From Dyella acidisoli (GTDB lineage: Bacteria > Pseudomonadota > Gammaproteobacteria > Xanthomonadales > Rhodanobacteraceae), in contig NZ_BSOB01000061.1 in assembly GCF_030160295.1 (NCBI RefSeq), positions 124,664 through 188,663 of the forward strand: a stretch of DNA of 64,000 nucleotides, written 5' to 3'. The notes under the pieces were generated by a model. That model ran no database searches, was not told where the DNA came from, and saw nothing but the letters and a program-made list of their open reading frames with translations. Shown here one piece after another: positions 28,097-38,474 of this stretch. The translations under genes were made by a program, and so were the position numbers. Every line of letters begins with the position of its first letter. Position 1 is the stretch's first letter.

Positions 28097-28121
28097 AATG
28101 GGCCGTCGGAGCCCATTTTTT
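28097..28121 (+). terminator. Second intrinsic terminator directly before rimP
   Basis: AATGGGC (28097-28103), 7-nt loop, GCCCATT (28111-28117) running into six T. It lies 22 bases before the chosen rimP start. Tandem terminators in front of rimP-nusA are known from the E. coli metY-nusA operon, where NusA feeds back on read-through; the same is inferred here. Confidence 0.75.
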
Positions 28122-28143
28122 GTTTCTGGCGACGGTAGAGAGT

Positions 28144-28665
28144 GTGGACACGCAAGCGCTAGCACGACGCTTCACCGAGGTTCTGGCAGATCTGCAGCTG
28201 GAATGCATCGGTATTGAATTCAGCCCCTCGCAGGGGCAGAGCACTTTGCGCGTGTATCTCGATACGGAAGGGCGCGAGGTCAACCTCGACGACTGCGAAG
28301 CAGCCAGCCGCGAATTGTCGGCACTGCTCGATGTCGAGGATCCGATTCCGGGTCACTACGTACTGGAAGTGTCCTCGCCGGGTATCGATCGACCGCTGTT
28401 CACCTCCGAGCAGTTTGCGAAGGTGGTCGGGCAGGAAGTGAAGTTATTGCTGAAAGCACCGCTGGAAGGTCGTCGCCGTTTACGCGGCAAGGTTGTTTCA
28501 GTGGAAGGTAGCCGGATCGGTCTAGAGGCTGAAGGCAAGATGTTTGAATTCGAGCACGATGCGGTGGAAAGCGCGCGCATCGTGCCGGATTGGGCAGCGC
28601 TCGGTTACGTGCCGCAGCCCAAACCCGGCGGTCGCAAGCCGGGCAATAAGAAAGGTTCCAAATAG
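28144..28665 (+). CDS. rimP: Ribosome maturation factor RimP
   Basis: Assists 30S subunit assembly. 173 residues from the GTG at 28144. The frame is open back to 27964, but that stretch contains two intrinsic terminators and is not coding; a TTG at 28120 is an alternative start. Family motifs [26 protein letters not shown] are clear, and a basic Gly/Lys tail follows. First protein gene of rimP-nusA-infB-rbfA-truB-rpsO-pnp. Confidence 0.93.
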   Translation: MDTQALARRFTEVLADLQLECIGIEFSPSQGQSTLRVYLDTEGREVNLDDCEAASRELSALLDVEDPIPGHYVLEVSSPGIDRPLFTSEQFAKVVGQEVKLLLKAPLEGRRRLRGKVVSVEGSRIGLEAEGKMFEFEHDAVESARIVPDWAALGYVPQPKPGGRKPGNKKGSK

Positions 28666-28712
28666 TCAATCTGTCGATGGGACGCGAGACGAGCGTCCAC
28701 GGAGTGGTTGCA

Positions 28713-30218
28713 ATGAGCAAAGAGCTTTTGCTGGTCGTTGATGCGGTTGCCAACGAAAAAGGCGTGTCGCGCGACGTGATCTTCCAGGCCATGGAAGCCG
28801 CGTTGGCGTCGGCCGCGAAAAAACGCTATCCGGATGAGGATCCGGATATCCGCGTCTCCATCGACCGCAACTCCGGCGACTATGAAACGTTCCGCCGTTG
28901 GGAAGTCATCGCCGACGACGGCGAGATGGAATCACCATTTCACCAGCTGCGTCTGATGGACGCCGAAGACGAACAGCCCGGTGCACAGGTCGGCGATTTC
29001 GTCGAGCAACAGATTGAAAACGCCGAATTCGGCCGCATTGCCGCGCAGGCGGCAAAGCAGGTGATCGTGCAGCGCGTGCGCGAAGCCGAGCGCCAGCAAG
29101 TGGTCGACGCGTTCAAGGATCGCGTGGGCGAGCTGGTCACCGGTATCGTCAAGCGCGTTGAGCGCGGCAACGTCTACCTTGATCTCGGCGGTAATGCTGA
29201 AGCTTTCATCCCGCGCGACAAGACCATTCCGCGTGAATCGCATCGCGTCGGTGACCGTGTGCGCGGCTATCTGCATGAAGTGAAATCCGAAGCGCGCGGT
29301 CCGCAGTTGTTCGTGTCACGCGCGGCGCCGGAATTCATGATCGAGCTGTTCAAGCTTGAAGTGCCGGAAGTCGGCCAGGGCCTGGTTGAGATCAAGGGCT
29401 GCGCGCGTGATCCGGGTGATCGCGCCAAGATCGCAGTGGTGGCGCACGACAGCCGCACCGACCCCATCGGCGCTTGCATCGGCATGCGCGGCTCGCGCGT
29501 GCAGGCGGTGTCGAACGAGCTCAACGGCGAGCGCGTGGACATCATCCTGTGGCACGAGAACCAGGCTCAGTACGTAATCAACGCGATGGCGCCGGCCGAA
29601 GTGCAGTCCATTATCATGGATGAAGACAAGCACTCGATGGACATCGCGGTGGCCGAGGACAAGCTCTCGCAGGCCATCGGTCGCGGCGGTCAGAACGTGC
29701 GCCTGGCCAGCAAGCTCACTGGCTGGCAGCTCAATGTGATGACCCAGGACCAGGTCGCCGCCAAGAGCGAAGCCGAACAGGAATCCGCTCGCCAGTTGTT
29801 CATGGACAAGCTGGAAGTGGACCAGGAAATCGCCAACATCCTCGTGCAGGAAGGTTTCTCCAGTGTCGAGGAAATTGCCTACGTACCGAGCGCGGAGCTT
29901 TTGGCCATCGAAGGTTTCGACGAGGACATCGTCGAAGAGCTTCGCGCCCGCGCCCGTGATTCGCTGCTTACGGAAGCGCTGGCAGTCGAAGAAAACCTCG
30001 ACGAACACCAGCCTTCGCAGGAATTGCTGGATCTGGAAGGCATGGACGAAGTCACCGCATACGCTCTCGCCGAGCGTGGCGTAGGGACGGTGGACGATCT
30101 GGCTGACCTCGCGGTCGACGATCTGATCGACATCGACGGCATGGATGAAGATCGTGCTGCGGCACTCATCATGGCGGCGCGTGCGCCGATGATTGCGCGG
30201 CTGGAGAAGGGCGGCTAA
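28713..30218 (+). CDS. nusA: Transcription termination/antitermination factor NusA
   Basis: RNA-polymerase-binding factor that controls pausing, termination and antitermination. 501 residues from the ATG at 28713, which follows GGAGTGG. Order: N-terminal polymerase-binding domain, S1 domain (about 135-200), two KH domains ([29 protein letters not shown]), then two acidic repeats near the C terminus typical of gamma- and betaproteobacterial NusA. An in-frame ATG at 28677 was judged too early. Confidence 0.97.
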   Translation: MSKELLLVVDAVANEKGVSRDVIFQAMEAALASAAKKRYPDEDPDIRVSIDRNSGDYETFRRWEVIADDGEMESPFHQLRLMDAEDEQPGAQVGDFVEQQIENAEFGRIAAQAAKQVIVQRVREAERQQVVDAFKDRVGELVTGIVKRVERGNVYLDLGGNAEAFIPRDKTIPRESHRVGDRVRGYLHEVKSEARGPQLFVSRAAPEFMIELFKLEVPEVGQGLVEIKGCARDPGDRAKIAVVAHDSRTDPIGACIGMRGSRVQAVSNELNGERVDIILWHENQAQYVINAMAPAEVQSIIMDEDKHSMDIAVAEDKLSQAIGRGGQNVRLASKLTGWQLNVMTQDQVAAKSEAEQESARQLFMDKLEVDQEIANILVQEGFSSVEEIAYVPSAELLAIEGFDEDIVEELRARARDSLLTEALAVEENLDEHQPSQELLDLEGMDEVTAYALAERGVGTVDDLADLAVDDLIDIDGMDEDRAAALIMAARAPMIARLEKGG

Positions 30219-30346
30219 CCGCGGGCGGCAGCGTCCCGGATGGGCGCGCCGGAGGCCGCGAGGTCTCCACCAAGGACGGAGGTGGCCGTGCAAGAACTTG
30301 GTTTTGTACGGACGATAAGCGCGGGAACGGCGGAGAAAGAATCACG

Positions 30347-33160
30347 ATGTCGGACGTCACAATCAAACAACTCGCTCAGGTTTTGGGCATGCCCGTTGAC
30401 CGGCTGCTGACGCAGCTCGGCGAAGCGGGTATGAAATTCTCCAATCCGGAGCAGGTCATCAGCAGCACCGAGAAGGTGAAACTGCTGGGCTTTCTGCGCC
30501 GCACGCATGGCAAGGTCGATGCCGCGCCTGAAGCGGACGATTCCTCGCCACGGCAAATCACCCTCAAGCGCCGCAAGATCAGCGAGCTGAAAGTCTCCAC
30601 GCCGGGCGGCCGCGGCACCTCCAGCAGCGCCAAGACGGTGAATGTGGAAGTGCGCGCCAAGCGCACCTACGTCAAGCGCAGCGTGATCGCCGAGGAAGCG
30701 AGCGCGGAGCCAGAGCGCGAAGAAGCCTTGCGCAGGCTGCAGGAGTCCCAGCACCAGCGCGAGCACGAAGAACAGGAGCGCGCCGACGCCGAGCATCGGC
30801 GCCAGGAAGAAGCGCGCCAGCGTGCTGAAGAGGAAGCCGCACGGCGCGAAGCCGAGGCGGTCGAGCGTGCACGTCAGGAAGCCGCAGCACGGGCTGCCGC
30901 CGAAGCGCAGCAGGCTGCGCAGGTCGAGCAGCAGCAACAGCAACAAACGAGAGTTGTGGAAGAAGAACCGGTGCGTACGCCGGAACCGGCTGAGCCGAAG
31001 GAAGAGAAAGTGCCCGAATCACCGGCCGCCGTGCAGCGTATCGATCCCAACTCGTTGGGCATGATCTTGCCGCGCATCCATGAGCCGCGTAAGCGCGAGA
31101 AGAAACCCGTTGCAGTGGCGCCCGCTCCGGCCCCTGCGCCCGCCCCGGCCCCCGCACCGAGCAGCGGCGCCGATCGCGGCAAAGTGCGCCACGGCGCCGG
31201 TGCCGGCGCCCGTGATCGCGACGATGCCGTGGGTGGCAAGCGTTTCGCCGCAGGCGAACTGCATCTGTCCGAAGCCGACCGCGCGCGCCGTTCCAGCAAG
31301 CGCGGCAAGCCCCACAAGGCAGCTTCGCGCGAAACCGGGCGTGGCGGCGCATCGGCGGCGGCCGGTGCGCATGGCTTCTCCAAGCCGACGGCACCGGTGG
31401 TGCGCGAGGTGGTGGTGGGCGACGCCAACGTCGTCGCCGAGCTCGCGCAGAAGATGGCGGTCAAGGGCTCCGAGGTGGTCAAGGCCCTGTTCAAGATGGG
31501 CGTGATGGCTACCATCAACCAGACCATCGACCGTGACACCGCCATGCTGGTGGTGGAAGAACTTGGCCATAAGGCGGTGGAAGCCAGCGAGCAGGGCGCC
31601 GAAGCCGCTTTGGCAGCGCACACGCAAAGCGCCGAATTGGAGGGCGAGCGCGTGTCGCGCCCGCCGGTGGTCACCATCATGGGCCACGTCGACCACGGCA
31701 AGACCTCCCTGCTCGACTACATCCGCCGCACCAAGGTGGCTTCGGGCGAAGCCGGTGGTATCACCCAGCACATCGGTGCCTACCATGTGGAAACGCCGAA
31801 GGGCGTTATCACGTTCCTGGATACGCCAGGCCACGCCGCTTTCACCTCGATGCGTGCACGCGGCGCACAGTCGACCGATATCGTCGTGCTGGTGGTCGCT
31901 GCTGATGACGGCGTGATGCCGCAAACGCAGGAAGCCGTGCAGCACGCACGCGCCGCCAAGGTGCCGTTGATCGTCGCGATCAACAAGATGGACAAATCCG
32001 ACGCGAACCCGGACCACGTAAAGCAGGGCCTCGGCGTTCTCGAGGTGATCCCGGAAGAATGGGGTGGCGACACGCCATTCGTACCGGTGTCGGCCAAGAC
32101 TGGTATGGGTATCGACAACCTGCTCGACGCCATTTCGGTGCAGGCCGAAGTGATGGAACTCACTGCGGTGGAAGATGGCCCGGCCTCCGGTGTGGTGATC
32201 GAATCCAGTCTGGACCGCGGGCGTGGTCCGGTCGCCACGGTGCTGGTGCAGCAGGGCACGCTCAAGCGCGGCGACTTTGTCGTCTGCGGTATCGAGTACG
32301 GCCGCATGCGCGCGCTGATCGATGAAACGGGCAAGACGGTGCAAGAAGCTGGTCCGTCGATTCCTGTTCAGGTGCTTGGCCTCTCCGGCGTGCCGGAAGC
32401 GGGCGACGACTTCGTGGTGGTGGCTGATGAGCGCCTGGCTCGCGAAGTGGCGGCCGAACGTCAGTTGAAGCGCCGCGAGACGCGCATGGTCAGCAAGGCC
32501 AATCGCCTCGAGGACATTATGGCGCAGATGGGCCAGACGTCCGAGCAGCAGACGCTCAACATCCTCGTCAAGGCCGACGTGCAGGGCTCGGTGCAGGCCT
32601 TGCGCGAATCGCTGAGCCAGATCGGCAACGAAAGCGTGAAGGTGAACGTGATCGCTGCCGGCGTTGGCGGCATCACCGAATCTGACGCCACGCTGGCAGC
32701 GGCTTCGAAGGCACTGATCATCGGCTTCAACGTGCGCGCCGACGCCTCGGCCCGCAAGGTGATCGATACGGCGGGTCTGGACGTTCGCTACTTCTCGATC
32801 ATCTATGACGTGATCGATCAGGTGAAGCAGGCAGCTTCCGGTCTGCTCGGCGTGGAAGTGCGCGAGGAAATCATCGGCATCGCCCAGGTGCGCGACGTGT
32901 TCCGCAGCTCCAAGTTCGGCGCCGTGGCCGGCTGCATGGTGACGGAAGGCATGGTGAAACGCAGCAAGCCGATCCGCGTGCTGCGCAACAACACCGTGAT
33001 TTTCCAAGGCGAACTGGAGTCGCTGCGCCGCTTCAAGGATCTGGTCGACGAAGTGCGCAACGGCATGGAATGCGGTATCGCCGTGAAGCAGTACAACGAC
33101 GTGAAGGTGGGCGATCAGATCGAATGCTTCGAGCGTATCGAAGTCGCCCGCACGCTGTAA
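30347..33160 (+). CDS. infB: Translation initiation factor IF-2
   Basis: GTPase that positions initiator tRNA on the ribosome. 937 residues. An N-terminal IF2_N domain, a long charged region rich in Ala, Glu and Arg with a Pro-Ala tract (about residues 259-271), then the GTPase domain: GHVDHGKTS near residue 446, DTPGHAAF, and NKMDK, followed by domains II-IV. The ATG at 30347 follows GGAG. The initiator-tRNA factor is thus downstream of a tRNA-fMet locus, as in other gammaproteobacteria. Confidence 0.98.
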   Translation: MSDVTIKQLAQVLGMPVDRLLTQLGEAGMKFSNPEQVISSTEKVKLLGFLRRTHGKVDAAPEADDSSPRQITLKRRKISELKVSTPGGRGTSSSAKTVNVEVRAKRTYVKRSVIAEEASAEPEREEALRRLQESQHQREHEEQERADAEHRRQEEARQRAEEEAARREAEAVERARQEAAARAAAEAQQAAQVEQQQQQQTRVVEEEPVRTPEPAEPKEEKVPESPAAVQRIDPNSLGMILPRIHEPRKREKKPVAVAPAPAPAPAPAPAPSSGADRGKVRHGAGAGARDRDDAVGGKRFAAGELHLSEADRARRSSKRGKPHKAASRETGRGGASAAAGAHGFSKPTAPVVREVVVGDANVVAELAQKMAVKGSEVVKALFKMGVMATINQTIDRDTAMLVVEELGHKAVEASEQGAEAALAAHTQSAELEGERVSRPPVVTIMGHVDHGKTSLLDYIRRTKVASGEAGGITQHIGAYHVETPKGVITFLDTPGHAAFTSMRARGAQSTDIVVLVVAADDGVMPQTQEAVQHARAAKVPLIVAINKMDKSDANPDHVKQGLGVLEVIPEEWGGDTPFVPVSAKTGMGIDNLLDAISVQAEVMELTAVEDGPASGVVIESSLDRGRGPVATVLVQQGTLKRGDFVVCGIEYGRMRALIDETGKTVQEAGPSIPVQVLGLSGVPEAGDDFVVVADERLAREVAAERQLKRRETRMVSKANRLEDIMAQMGQTSEQQTLNILVKADVQGSVQALRESLSQIGNESVKVNVIAAGVGGITESDATLAAASKALIIGFNVRADASARKVIDTAGLDVRYFSIIYDVIDQVKQAASGLLGVEVREEIIGIAQVRDVFRSSKFGAVAGCMVTEGMVKRSKPIRVLRNNTVIFQGELESLRRFKDLVDEVRNGMECGIAVKQYNDVKVGDQIECFERIEVARTL

Positions 33161-33174
33161 TCCACGCGACAACT

Positions 33175-33197
33175 CCCTCTCCCCTTCGGGGAGAGGG
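33175..33197. repeat. REP-like palindrome, CCCTCTCCC family, copy in infB-rbfA gap
   Basis: CCCTCTCCCC-TTC-GGGGAGAGGG, perfect 10-bp arms, followed by the TTGGGGTGAGGGG tail that also accompanies the copy at 48766 in the opposite orientation. Confidence 0.8.
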
Positions 33198-33241
33198 TTG
33201 GGGTGAGGGGCCAATCTAGCCTCGAACTCGATGACCTCTCA

Positions 33242-33271
33242 TCGTCATTCCGGCCTGCGCCGGAATGACGA
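33242..33271. repeat. REP-like palindrome, GTCATTCC family, copy 2
   Basis: TCGTCATTCCGGC-CTGC-GCCGGAATGACGA, perfect 13-bp arms. It sits 45 bases after the previous palindrome, so the 164-base infB-rbfA gap carries two different repeat families. Confidence 0.8.
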
Positions 33272-33324
33272 ACAAGCAATACCTTTCCAGCGAATATTTC
33301 TCTGTCACAACGATCATCCGACAC

Positions 33325-33696
33325 ATGCCATCCCGTGATTTCAAACGCACTGACCGTGTAGGCGCCGAACTCCGCCGTGAGTTGGGCACGCTGGTGCACG
33401 CTGCCGTGCGCGATCACGGTTTGCCGTCGTGCAGCGTGTCCGACGTGGAAGTGACGCGTGACCTGGATTGGGCGACGGTGTGGGTCACCGCACTGTTGCC
33501 GCACCAGTCGAAAGAAGCGGTGAAAGCGCTCAACGAACTGGCGATCGAGTTTCGCCGTTCTTTGTCGCGCAGCATGCGCCTGCGCCGCGTGCCGGAACTA
33601 CGCTTCAAGTACGACGATTCGGTCGATAAGGGTGAGCGCATCGATCAGTTGCTGCGTGAGAGCCCGTTATCGGACTCAGACGGCAGCGACGACTAA
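33325..33696 (+). CDS. rbfA: 30S ribosome-binding factor RbfA
   Basis: Cold-shock-related factor that binds the 16S 5' helix during 30S maturation. 123 residues from the ATG at 33325 (MPSRDFKRTDRVGAELRREL). The longer in-frame start at 33265 lies inside a palindromic repeat and was rejected. No strong Shine-Dalgarno is seen. Confidence 0.93.
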   Translation: MPSRDFKRTDRVGAELRRELGTLVHAAVRDHGLPSCSVSDVEVTRDLDWATVWVTALLPHQSKEAVKALNELAIEFRRSLSRSMRLRRVPELRFKYDDSVDKGERIDQLLRESPLSDSDGSDD

Positions 33697-33765
33697 ATCG
33701 CAGCATCTATTTCTCGCCGCTAATCCCGCAACAGCGGGGTGACTTCAAACATTGCCGCGTACCTC

Positions 33766-34698
33766 ATGAGCCGCCGCCGCAAACGTCCCGATACCCGCGA
33801 TCTGCACGGCATTCTGCTGCTCGACAAACCGTTGGGACTGAGCTCGAACAAAGCCCTGCAGATGGCGATGGCCATTTTGCGAGCGGCCAAGGGGGGGCAT
33901 ACAGGTGCACTCGATCCCCTGGCTACGGGGTTGTTGCCGCTGTGCTTCGGCGAAGGCACCAAGCTGGCGGGCAGCTTGCTTGGTTCGCGCAAAGCCTATC
34001 TCGCCGAATGCCGCCTAGGTGTCACTACCACCACGGCGGACCTGGAAGGTGAGGTCGTTGACCAGCGTCCGGTCCCGGCCTTGGACGAAGCCGCCATCGA
34101 GGTTGCCCTGAACACATTGCGAGGGCGCATCGTGCAGATACCGCCGGTGTACTCCGCGCTGAAACAAGATGGTGAGCCGCTCTACCTCAAAGCTCGCCGT
34201 GGCGAGGCTGTGCAAGCACCGCCACGCGAGGTGGAGATCGACCGGCTGGAACTCGTTTCCCGTACCGAAGACAGCTTGACGCTGCACGTGGAATGCGGCT
34301 CGGGCACCTACATCCGCAGTTTGGCGGTGGATTTGGGTGAAAAGTTGGGCTGCGGCGCCCACCTCACAGCCCTGCGGCGCCTGTGGGTGGAGCCTTTCCG
34401 TACCCCGACCATGATCACTCTGGACCAACTGCGCGAGGCGGCCGGACAGGGCAATGACGTCGCCGACCGGCTGGTGCTCCCCCTTGCCGCCGGAGTGGCG
34501 GATTTGCCGGCACTGCACCTGGATGCCGATGCCGGCCACGCAGTCTCACGGGGGCGTCAGATTGATTGGCCCGCGACCCAGCCGGCTGTGCGTTCGGCGG
34601 CTTTCACCAGCGATGGGCGTCTGCTGGCTCTGGTCGATTGTGATGAACAAGGCCGAGTACGCATCCTTAGGGGCTTCAATCTGCCCGCAGTGACTTAA
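33766..34698 (+). CDS. truB: tRNA pseudouridine(55) synthase
   Basis: Modifies U55 in the T loop of tRNAs. 310 residues from the ATG at 33766. The catalytic aspartate is Asp50 in GGHTGALDPLATGLLPL, and the YSALKQDGEPLY and CGSGTYIRSLAVDLG motifs follow. A C-terminal PUA-like extension is present. Confidence 0.96.
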   Translation: MSRRRKRPDTRDLHGILLLDKPLGLSSNKALQMAMAILRAAKGGHTGALDPLATGLLPLCFGEGTKLAGSLLGSRKAYLAECRLGVTTTTADLEGEVVDQRPVPALDEAAIEVALNTLRGRIVQIPPVYSALKQDGEPLYLKARRGEAVQAPPREVEIDRLELVSRTEDSLTLHVECGSGTYIRSLAVDLGEKLGCGAHLTALRRLWVEPFRTPTMITLDQLREAAGQGNDVADRLVLPLAAGVADLPALHLDADAGHAVSRGRQIDWPATQPAVRSAAFTSDGRLLALVDCDEQGRVRILRGFNLPAVT

Positions 34699-34715
34699 CA
34701 CGTTATGTGATGCTC

Positions 34716-34745
34716 TTGTTGCAATACACCGGCCCTCGGTACAAT
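34716..34745 (+). promoter_or_regulatory. Putative rpsO promoter
   Basis: TTGTTG (34716-34721) and TACAAT (34740-34745) with an 18-bp spacer in the truB-rpsO gap. It would start a leader of about 98 nt containing the hairpin at 34784-34819. Confidence 0.5.
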
Positions 34746-34783
34746 AACGCGCTTGATTCAACACTTTCACTCAACTGTCGGAG

Positions 34784-34819
34784 CTTGCGCAACGTCATCA
34801 GGCGGTGACGTTGCGCAAG
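34784..34819 (+). promoter_or_regulatory. Perfect 14-bp stem-loop in the rpsO leader
   Basis: CTTGCGCAACGTCA (34784-34797), 8-nt loop, TGACGTTGCGCAAG (34806-34819), 30 bases before the rpsO start, with a run of seven T at 34831-34837. Leaders of rpsO are commonly bound by S15 for autoregulation, with structures that differ between lineages; this stem is the obvious candidate. A weak attenuator reading (stem plus T-run) is also possible. Confidence 0.55.
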
Positions 34820-34849
34820 TTCCGCATCTGTTTTTTTAAGGAAGACACC

Positions 34850-35119
34850 ATGTCCCTCACTGCAGAACAGTCCAGCAAGATCATTGCTGATTTCGGCCAC
34901 GCGCCGAACGACACCGGCTCCACGGAAGTGCAGGTTGCCCTGCTTTCCGCTCGCATCGAGCACCTCACCGATCATTTCAAGACGCATAAGCAGGATCATC
35001 ACTCCCGTCGTGGTCTGCTGAAGCTGGTGAACCAGCGCAAGCGCCTGCTCGGCTACCTGAAGGATCGCGACCTGGGTCGCTATCAGAGCCTGATCGAGCG
35101 CCTCGGCCTGCGTCGTTGA
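34850..35119 (+). CDS. rpsO: 30S ribosomal protein S15
   Basis: Primary 16S rRNA-binding protein of the platform. 89 residues from the ATG at 34850, after [25 protein letters not shown] is the family signature. The longer frame from 34805 begins inside the leader stem and is not used. Confidence 0.98.
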   Translation: MSLTAEQSSKIIADFGHAPNDTGSTEVQVALLSARIEHLTDHFKTHKQDHHSRRGLLKLVNQRKRLLGYLKDRDLGRYQSLIERLGLRR

Positions 35120-35153
35120 TTTTTGCGCTCATCCATGATCGCAAGATCAAAAA

Positions 35154-35178
35154 GCAGCCATCCATGGCCGCATTTTTT
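35154..35178 (+). terminator. Terminator or processing hairpin between rpsO and pnp
   Basis: GCAGCC-ATCCAT-GGCCGC (one mismatch in the arms) followed by six T at 35173-35178, 18 bases before pnp. It resembles the E. coli rpsO terminator that allows partial read-through into pnp. Confidence 0.6.
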
Positions 35179-35195
35179 AAATCAGGACATCCAAA

Positions 35196-37301
35196 GTGGC
35201 GAAAGTAACCAAGTCATTCCAGTACGGTAATCACGAAGTCACACTGGAGACGGGCGAAATCGCCCGCCAGGCTTCAGGCGCCGTCATGGTCAGCATGGGC
35301 GGCACCGTGGTGCTGGTCACCGTGGTGGCCGCTGCCAAGGCGAAAGACGGGCAGGATTTCTTCCCGCTCACCGTCGATTACGTCGAGAAGTTCTACTCCG
35401 CCGGCCGCATTCCAGGCGGTTTCTTCAAGCGCGAAGGCCGCCCGACCGAGAAGGAGACGCTCACCTCGCGTCTGATCGATCGTCCGGTCCGCCCGCTGTT
35501 CCCGGAAGAGTTCAAGAACGAAGTGCAGGTCATCGCCCAGGTGATCTCGCTCAATCCGGAAATCGACGGTGATATTGCCTCCATGATCGGCGCCTCCGCT
35601 GCGTTGAGCCTGGCCGGCATTCCGTTCAAGGGCCCGATCGGTGCCGCCCGCGTGGGCTACGCCAACGGCCAGTATCTGCTGAACCCCACGGTCAGCGAGC
35701 TCAAGACCTCCGATCTGGACCTGGTCGTCGCAGGCACAGCCAACGCCGTGCTGATGGTGGAATCCGAAGCCAAGCTGCTCAGCGAAGAAGTGATGCTGGG
35801 CGCGGTGGTGTACGGCCACCAGCAAATGCAGGTGGTGGTCAATGCCATCAACGCATTTGTCGCCGAAGCTGGCCGCAAGGCGTTCAAGTGGGAAGTGCCC
35901 GCACGCAACGATGCGCTGTTCAACGACATCCAGGGCATCCTCGGCGATCGCCTGGAAAAAGCGTTTGCCATCCGTGACAAGCTGGAGCGTCGCGATGCCA
36001 TTGCTGCGCTGAAGTCCGACATCAAGGCTGGCATCGCCGAAACCGCCGCTTCGCACGGCTGGAGCGACCTCGAAATCAGCAACGCGTTTGCGGAGATCGA
36101 ATACCGCACCATGCGCGACGGCGTGCTGAAGACCAAGGTGCGCATCGACGGCCGCAAGCTGGACGATATCCGTCCGATCTCCGTGCGCGTGGGCGTGCTG
36201 CCGCGTACCCATGGCTCGGCGCTGTTCACTCGCGGCGAAACCCAGGCGCTGGTCGTGGCCACGCTGGGCACCGCACGCGACGCACAGATCATCGATGCGC
36301 CGGAAGGCGAGTCGAAGGATCCCTTCCTGTTCCATTACAACTTCCCCCCGTTCTCGGTGGGCGAAGCTGGCCGTTTCGGTGCGCCGAAGCGCCGCGAAAT
36401 CGGCCACGGCCGTCTCGCTAAGCGTGGCGTGCAGGCGGTGAAGCCGGCGATGGAAGAATTCCCGTACGTCCTTCGCGTGGTCTCTGAGATCACCGAGTCG
36501 AACGGTTCGTCCTCCATGGCTTCGGTGTGCGGCTCTTCGCTCGCCCTGATGGACGCCGGCGTGCCGCTGAAAGCTCCGGTGGCGGGTATCGCCATGGGCC
36601 TGGTGAAGGAAGGTAGCGACTTCGTCGTGCTGTCCGACATCCTGGGTGACGAAGACCACCTCGGCGACATGGACTTCAAGGTGGCCGGTAGCGCCGAAGG
36701 CGTGTCCGCGCTGCAGATGGACATCAAGATCGAAGGTATCACCGAAGAGATCATGAAGTTGGCGTTGGAGCAGGCCAAGCGTGGCCGTCTGCACATCCTC
36801 GGCGAAATGGCCAAGGTGATCAGCCAGCCGCGTGCGGAGATGAGCGAATACGCTCCGCGCCTGCTTACCATCAAGATCCATCCGGACAAGATCCGCGAAG
36901 TGATCGGTAAGGGCGGTGCAACCATCCGCGCCATCACTGAAGAAACCGGCACGACCATCGACATCAGCGACGACGGCACCGTGGTGATCGCCTCGGTCAA
37001 CCGCATGGCTGCAGAAGAGGCACGCAAGCGCATCGACCAGATCGTGTCGGACGTGGAACCCGGCCGCATCTACGAAGGCAAGGTCGCCAAGCTGATGGAC
37101 TTCGGTGCGTTCGTGACGATCCTGCCGGGTAAGGATGGCCTGGTGCACGTTTCGCAGATTTCCAACGAGCGCGTGGAGAAGGTCTCCGACAAGCTCAAGG
37201 AAGGCGATATCGTCAAGGTGAAGGTGCTGGAAGTGGATAAGCAGGGCCGTATCCGCCTGTCCATGAAGGCGGTGACCGAAGACGAAGGCGCGAGCGTCTG
37301 A
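35196..37301 (+). CDS. pnp: Polynucleotide phosphorylase
   Basis: 3'-5' phosphorolytic exoribonuclease, also a degradosome component in relatives. 701 residues: two RNase PH domains, a KH domain ([15 protein letters not shown], about 566-580) and a C-terminal S1 domain ([17 protein letters not shown]). GTG start at 35196. In E. coli its leader mRNA is processed and autoregulated; the hairpins upstream fit that picture. Confidence 0.98.
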   Translation: MAKVTKSFQYGNHEVTLETGEIARQASGAVMVSMGGTVVLVTVVAAAKAKDGQDFFPLTVDYVEKFYSAGRIPGGFFKREGRPTEKETLTSRLIDRPVRPLFPEEFKNEVQVIAQVISLNPEIDGDIASMIGASAALSLAGIPFKGPIGAARVGYANGQYLLNPTVSELKTSDLDLVVAGTANAVLMVESEAKLLSEEVMLGAVVYGHQQMQVVVNAINAFVAEAGRKAFKWEVPARNDALFNDIQGILGDRLEKAFAIRDKLERRDAIAALKSDIKAGIAETAASHGWSDLEISNAFAEIEYRTMRDGVLKTKVRIDGRKLDDIRPISVRVGVLPRTHGSALFTRGETQALVVATLGTARDAQIIDAPEGESKDPFLFHYNFPPFSVGEAGRFGAPKRREIGHGRLAKRGVQAVKPAMEEFPYVLRVVSEITESNGSSSMASVCGSSLALMDAGVPLKAPVAGIAMGLVKEGSDFVVLSDILGDEDHLGDMDFKVAGSAEGVSALQMDIKIEGITEEIMKLALEQAKRGRLHILGEMAKVISQPRAEMSEYAPRLLTIKIHPDKIREVIGKGGATIRAITEETGTTIDISDDGTVVIASVNRMAAEEARKRIDQIVSDVEPGRIYEGKVAKLMDFGAFVTILPGKDGLVHVSQISNERVEKVSDKLKEGDIVKVKVLEVDKQGRIRLSMKAVTEDEGASV

Positions 37302-37326
37302 GCGCTTTTCTGACAAGCTGAAGATC

Positions 37327-37365
37327 GAAAACGCCCGCGCTTAGCAGCCGGGCGTTTTCATTTTT
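37327..37365 (+). terminator. Intrinsic terminator after pnp
   Basis: GAAAACGCCCG (37327-37337), 11-nt loop, CGGGCGTTTTC (37349-37359), then A and five T. It closes the rimP-pnp operon. Confidence 0.9.
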
Positions 37366-37412
37366 GCAAGCTCGTATTTGATAGCATTGCGTTTCACCTC
37401 GAGGATGCAGGC

Positions 37413-38465
37413 ATGCCCGACCAGGCGAACGAGTTTATGAAGGACTACCAGGCCTTTGCGCAACAATCCTGGGAGACCTGGATGCGCTATCTGCAACAGC
37501 AATCGGGGCAGCCATCCAATCCCTTCGCCGCGGGTTTTGGCATGGGTGCCGCGGCAATGCCACAGGACGATCTGCTGACCCGCAGCTTGGCCAGCCTCAA
37601 GACTTACGGCAATTGGCTGCAGCAGGCCGCCGGCGCAGGCCTTGGCCAGACCACCAATCCCTGGCAGCAGCCGGCTGCGATGCAGTCATTCCTGGCCGCG
37701 TTCAACCAGCCTTTCACGCAGACGGTAGCGGGCATCGACAGCGCTTCCGCCTTTGGCCTGGATCACCAATGGCAGACTTGGCTGCAAGCCATGCAGCAGG
37801 CGGGCATGGCTGGTGGCATGCCAAATCAGATGGCCGCTTTCGGCATTACGCGCGAAATGCAGCTCGACCAGCAAGCGCTGGCCACTGCGATGCAGAACTA
37901 TGCGCAGATCAACGCACGTTATCAGGGCCTTCTGCAGAAGGTGAACGCGGAAGGTATCGCGCGACTGCAGCAACTGCTGTCCCAGCATGGGGAACCCGGC
38001 AAGCAGGTCGAATCGCTGAAGGCGCTATACGACTTGTGGGTCGACGCCATGGAAGAGGCCTATGCCGAAATGGCGCTTTCGCAGGAATTCCGTGAAGTGT
38101 TCGGCGCACTGGTGAATGCGCAGATGCAGGTGCGCAAACTGCAACAGCAGCAGACCGAGCAGATGTGTCGCGAACTGGGCATTCCCACCCGCAGTGAAGT
38201 GGACAGCCTTGGCAAGCGCGTGCAGCAGTTACGGCGTGAACTCAAAGAAGCGCAAGCGCGCGGGCAGGGCGAAACTGCGGCGGATGATTCACTGGTCGAC
38301 ACCTTGCAGGCCGAAATCGCTACGCTCAAACGCGAGCTGGCGGCGAGCAAGACAACCGCGAAAGTGCGTCCGATCGAAAGCAAGGCCGGCAACGGAAACG
38401 GCAAGACGGTCACACCTTCTCAGCGCACAAAAGCCACGCGCTCTGCTGCCGGCAAGCGCAAGTAA
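37413..38465 (+). CDS. phaE: Class III PHA synthase subunit PhaE
   Basis: Accessory subunit of the two-component polyhydroxyalkanoate synthase, cytoplasmic at granule surfaces. 350 residues, Gln/Ala-rich, with a C-terminal coiled-coil region (about 235-300) and a basic Lys/Thr-rich tail. PhaE proteins are poorly conserved; the call rests on composition, the FMKDYQAFAQQSWETWMRYL start region and adjacency to phaC, nine bases downstream. Confidence 0.88.
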   Translation: MPDQANEFMKDYQAFAQQSWETWMRYLQQQSGQPSNPFAAGFGMGAAAMPQDDLLTRSLASLKTYGNWLQQAAGAGLGQTTNPWQQPAAMQSFLAAFNQPFTQTVAGIDSASAFGLDHQWQTWLQAMQQAGMAGGMPNQMAAFGITREMQLDQQALATAMQNYAQINARYQGLLQKVNAEGIARLQQLLSQHGEPGKQVESLKALYDLWVDAMEEAYAEMALSQEFREVFGALVNAQMQVRKLQQQQTEQMCRELGIPTRSEVDSLGKRVQQLRRELKEAQARGQGETAADDSLVDTLQAEIATLKRELAASKTTAKVRPIESKAGNGNGKTVTPSQRTKATRSAAGKRK

Positions 38466-38474
38466 GGAACGAGC

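Noticed and set aside
27964-28143. N-terminal extension of RimP by 60 codons
   Set aside because: This stretch contains two intrinsic terminators, and family RimP proteins begin near the chosen start.
33265-33324. 20-codon extension of RbfA
   Set aside because: It starts inside a palindromic repeat; RbfA family members begin at the chosen MPSRDFKR.
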